Shown: positions 61,399 to 64,000 of the stretch, one piece after another
How the letters are laid out: each line of letters starts with the position of its first letter
Numbering within the stretch: the stretch's first letter is position 1
Source of the DNA: Mycobacterium aquaticum
GTDB taxonomy: Bacteria; Actinomycetota; Actinomycetes; Mycobacteriales; Mycobacteriaceae
NCBI RefSeq assembly: GCF_002086485.1
Contig: NZ_MVHF01000006.1
Coordinates: forward strand, 62,001 to 126,000
DNA length: 64,000 nt
Reading direction: 5' to 3'
Program-made: the position numbers and the translations under genes
Notes under the pieces: generated by a model
Told to the model about the DNA's origin: nothing
Databases searched by the model: none
The model's input: the letters and a program-made list of their open reading frames with translations, nothing else

Positions 61399-62370
61399 AT
61401 GATGGGGACGCCGTTGACCGTCAATCCTCGCGGCGTGGTTCTCGAACCGGCCACGCAGTCTTTCCTGGCGAACACGGCCGCGCTGCCGGCACCGGATACG
61501 GTGAGCCCCGCGGCAGGGCGCCGGATGATCGACAACTGGCAACGCGAGCCCGTCGAGTCCCCGCTGCGGGAACGCCGGCTGATGGTCGCCGGTGCGACAG
61601 GACCGGTGCGGATCCGAATGATCGTGCCGCCGAACGCCGGTGGCCGTCTGCCGGTGTTGTTCTACCTGCACGGCGGCGGCTGGGTGTTCGGCAGCGCCCG
61701 CAGTCACGCTCGCCTGGTGCGCGAGCTCGCGGTGATGACGGGCGCCGCCATCGTGTTCCCCGAATACAGTCTCTCCCCTGAGGTGCGCTATCCCGTTGCA
61801 CTGAATGAGATTTGGTCCGCCGCCCAGTGGGTGTTCACCGAGGGCGGCAGGCACGGGCTCGACACGAGGCGGATCGCGATGGGCGGTGACGGTGTCGGCG
61901 CGACCATGGCCATCACCCTGGTGTCGCGCTGCCTGCGTAACGGGCACAGCGGGATCAGACAGTTCGTCGGATTCTGCCCGGTCACCGACGCGTCCTGCGA
62001 CGCCGAGTCACACCGCACATATGGCGAGGGATATCACTTGCGCAGCACGACCATGCGGTGGTTCTGGGATCAGTACCTGCCCGATTCCGCAAGCCGCACA
62101 AAGCCTACCGTGTCTCCGCTGCGCACACCGGTGGACGAGCTCGCCGGCTTCCCGCCGTCACTGGTCATCACCGCCGAGGCCGATGTGGTGCGCGACGAGG
62201 GCGAGGCGTTCGCCGCCAAACTCTTCGCCGCGGGTGTCCCGACGACGGCGGTGCGGTACGACGCCGTCATCCACGGGTTCGTCGTGGTCAACGCACTGTG
62301 TGGGTCCGACGCCGCGCGGGCGGCGACCGCCCAGGCGACGTCGGCGATCACGTCGGCGTTCGGCAGCTGA
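61399..62370 (+). CDS. Alpha/beta hydrolase fold-3 (HSL-like) protein lacking the nucleophile serine
   Basis: A 323-residue protein of the hormone-sensitive-lipase family. The oxyanion box HGGGW is at residues 91-95, the acid Asp is in ITAEADVVRDEGEAF, and the His is in VIHGFV. The nucleophile elbow, normally GDSAG, reads GDGVG (residues 163-167), so glycine replaces the catalytic serine. The fold is otherwise complete. It may be a binding protein, use another residue, or be inactive. The start codon is ATG at 61399 (another ATG follows directly), with no strong ribosome site. It lies 79 bases after the Rieske-ThDP gene and shares that operon's upstream element, so it probably takes part in the same pathway. 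Confidence 0.82.
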   Translation: MMGTPLTVNPRGVVLEPATQSFLANTAALPAPDTVSPAAGRRMIDNWQREPVESPLRERRLMVAGATGPVRIRMIVPPNAGGRLPVLFYLHGGGWVFGSARSHARLVRELAVMTGAAIVFPEYSLSPEVRYPVALNEIWSAAQWVFTEGGRHGLDTRRIAMGGDGVGATMAITLVSRCLRNGHSGIRQFVGFCPVTDASCDAESHRTYGEGYHLRSTTMRWFWDQYLPDSASRTKPTVSPLRTPVDELAGFPPSLVITAEADVVRDEGEAFAAKLFAAGVPTTAVRYDAVIHGFVVVNALCGSDAARAATAQATSAITSAFGS

Positions 62371-62375
62371 ACCGA

Positions 62376-64000
62376 TCAGGGCTGCGGACCATCGGTGACC
62401 ACGTCACGCAGCTGGTGGCGGCGACTCACCCCGAGTTTGGGGTAGACGTTGTACAGGTGGGAGGCGATCGTGCGCGGCGAGAGGTTCAGCCGTTGAGCGA
62501 TTTCGCGGTTGGTGAGACCGGATGCTGCCATCGCGACGATCTGGCGCTCCTGGGCCGTCAGGGAGCCCATGCCCTCGACCGCGGAAGACGACGCCGACGC
62601 CGTGACCCCGGCCGCCCTCAGCTCTGCCCGGGTGATCTTGGCGAACGGCACCGCACCCAACCGGTCGAACACCTCCAGTGCCGCAGTCAACTGGGTACGC
62701 GCCTCGGCAGGTCGCCGAACCCTACGTAGCCATTCGCCGTAGTGCAGTCGAGCCCGGGCTCGTTCCATCGGCCACTGGTCCCCCGCCGGGTCGAAGACCG
62801 CCAACCGATAGTGCCGCTCAGCCAGATGCGTCGACGTGGTCAACGCCAGCGCCTGATGCCGCAAAAGCCTCAGCCGCACCGGCGGATTCGACCCCATCTG
62901 CCGGCCGATCGACACGACCAGCGGCCTGATCTCGTCCCCGTGCCCGCTGCGCGCTCCCGCCCACGCCAGATCGGCGATCCCGCGATGCGACAACACGAAG
63001 TGCACGGGTTCGCCGTCGGCATCGAACAGCCGACGGAAGGTGTGGTAGGCGCCCTCGAAATCGCCGCGTGTCAACGCATTCCAGCCCGTGGCCCGGACCA
63101 GCGCCACCGCCGTCGCCGCCCCGCCGTTGTCAGCCCTGATCCGCGCCGCCGCCCGCAGTGCCGTCTCGGCCCCCTCGACGTCGCCCAGGCAGGCCAGCAG
63201 ATGCGCCCGGGTGGCGCTGCTCTCGGCGTGCAACAGGGCGAGATCATAGACCGCACACAGGGTCTCGGTCTCGTCGAGCAGTTTCTGCAACTCCGACCAG
63301 CGGCCGGTGTCGTGCAGCGCCCAGCCCAGGGCCGCCATGGCGTAGGTGAAGCCCCGCATGCCTCCGGCCGACTTCAGCTGTTCGATGCCCTCCCTGAGCT
63401 CGGTGACCGCCATGCCGCTGTCCTCGGTGGCGTAGGCCATCGCACCGACGATGAGCCGGCGATACGGCTCGACCGGTGCCGACATGGGCTGTAGCCAGCG
63501 CCGGTTCCACGGGGCCGGCCGGCTGTACGGGGTGGCCGCACTGTCGGCGTACATCGCCACGTAAGCCCGCTGTAATGGGCCAGACTCGGCGGGTAGCGGT
63601 GTGGGAAAAGCACTCTCGCCGAGAACGTCGCCGGCGGTTTCATCGAGCCAGCGACGCAGATTCCTGCGATGCACGAGGTCGCCCGAATAGTATGCCGCCG
63701 ACGCGGCGACGTACATCAACGCCAGACGCAGCCGCGTATTGGCCGGTCGCGATCCATCCAGGATGCTGCGAACCAGCTCGGCAGCTTCGGTCGGACGTGC
63801 GGACTGCACGAGAATCGAAGCTCGGGTCAGTGCGGCATGGCCGACGATTTCGGAATCCGTCGAGCTGCGAATGGCACTCGCACTCAAGGACAGGGCCCAG
63901 GCCGGATCCCCGCCGAAGTTGGCCGCAGCCGAGGCAAGGGTAAATCGACGAGCGGCGTCAGCGCAGCCCGGGCTCAATTCGCCGGCCCGCTGCAGCGCCC
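62376..64000 (-). CDS. LuxR-family regulator, C-terminal part (runs off the window)
   Basis: At least 541 residues of a large regulator whose N-terminus lies beyond the window. The last 60 residues are a LuxR-type helix-turn-helix (LTAQERQIVAMAASGLTNREIAQRLNLSPRTIASHLYNVYPKLGV). The rest is an all-helical TPR-like region with repeated pairs of helices, as in the LAL/MalT class that carries an N-terminal ATPase. A TTG at 63977 opens a 533-residue frame, but the frame continues unbroken to the end of the window (ALQRAGEL before it), so the gene is longer. It is convergent with the hydrolase (five bases apart). It could regulate the Rieske genes; the distance and lack of the promoter leave this open. 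Confidence 0.87.
   Translation of the reverse strand, partial: ALQRAGELSPGCADAARRFTLASAAANFGGDPAWALSLSASAIRSSTDSEIVGHAALTRASILVQSARPTEAAELVRSILDGSRPANTRLRLALMYVAASAAYYSGDLVHRRNLRRWLDETAGDVLGESAFPTPLPAESGPLQRAYVAMYADSAATPYSRPAPWNRRWLQPMSAPVEPYRRLIVGAMAYATEDSGMAVTELREGIEQLKSAGGMRGFTYAMAALGWALHDTGRWSELQKLLDETETLCAVYDLALLHAESSATRAHLLACLGDVEGAETALRAAARIRADNGGAATAVALVRATGWNALTRGDFEGAYHTFRRLFDADGEPVHFVLSHRGIADLAWAGARSGHGDEIRPLVVSIGRQMGSNPPVRLRLLRHQALALTTSTHLAERHYRLAVFDPAGDQWPMERARARLHYGEWLRRVRRPAEARTQLTAALEVFDRLGAVPFAKITRAELRAAGVTASASSSAVEGMGSLTAQERQIVAMAASGLTNREIAQRLNLSPRTIASHLYNVYPKLGVSRRHQLRDVVTDGPQP

Overview
The window is high-GC DNA from a mycobacterium, most likely a fast-growing environmental species of the Mycolicibacterium type. 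The main reason is the order of the cholesterol-catabolic genes. An Rv3527-like gene is followed by Rv3529c-, Rv3530c- and Rv3531c-like genes, then hsaF-hsaG-hsaE / kstD-hsd4B, then ltp2-chsH1-chsH2-fadE29-fadE28-cyp125 / fadA5 and a ddn-like gene. This is the order of the M. tuberculosis Rv3527-Rv3547 region, but large segments absent from M. tuberculosis interrupt it. Three KstR-type operators (core AAC-N2-GTT) sit at the expected promoters. Ortholog names come from memory of these families, not from a search.

Layout. (1) 1-4.3 kb: KstR-regulon flank. (2) 4.4-13.7 kb: an inserted block with IclR and LacI regulators, a sucrose/oligosaccharide permease, a GH32 hydrolase, a RecQ helicase with a phosphoribosyltransferase-like tail, and an AraC / NmrA / SnoaL group. 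(3) 13.8-19.2 kb: hsaF, hsaG, hsaE | kstD, hsd4B, read divergently from one operator region. (4) 19.3-37.5 kb: a surface-glycan island. Its plus-strand and flanking part holds a GH26 glycosidase, a condensation-type acyltransferase, a zinc-ribbon/DUF2510 membrane protein, a LIP-type lipase lipoprotein, two divergent GH16 enzymes and a polysaccharide deacetylase. Its minus-strand part holds two GT2 enzymes, a GT-C-like membrane protein, a DUF1616 protein, a Wzx-like flippase, a polysaccharide pyruvyltransferase and a double-GT2 protein; five of these overlap or nearly touch. (5) 38.4-40.3 kb: a PE-like/PPE-like type VII substrate pair at the position where M. tuberculosis carries PPE63. (6) 40.4-48.7 kb: the cholesterol side-chain operon, cyp125 / fadA5, a small NTF2-like protein and a Ddn-like protein, ending at a strong terminator. 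(7) 48.8-51.6 kb: two tandem secreted histidine phosphatases. (8) 51.6-64 kb: an unassigned catabolic region with a zinc alcohol dehydrogenase, an FAD monooxygenase, a PNPOx-like protein, a GAF/PucR regulator, a frameshifted DUF3500-type gene, two consecutive Rieske fusions (Rieske-glutamate-synthase FMN domain and Rieske-TPP enzyme), an alpha/beta hydrolase without its serine nucleophile, and the C-terminal part of a LuxR regulator that runs off the window.

The strongest candidates for something undescribed are the Rieske-fusion operon and the pyruvylated-glycan island. Immediately upstream of the Rieske operon is a 26-bp perfect palindrome. Sixteen of 17 central and right-hand bases of it recur upstream of the hydrolase, at exactly the same distance (45 nt) from the start codon. 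A separate CTGTG-N6-CACAG element occurs upstream of both the FAD monooxygenase and the PucR-type regulator at nearly equal distances (64 and 62 nt). That suggests a small regulon around this region.

I see no tRNA, rRNA, CRISPR array, transposase or integrase gene.
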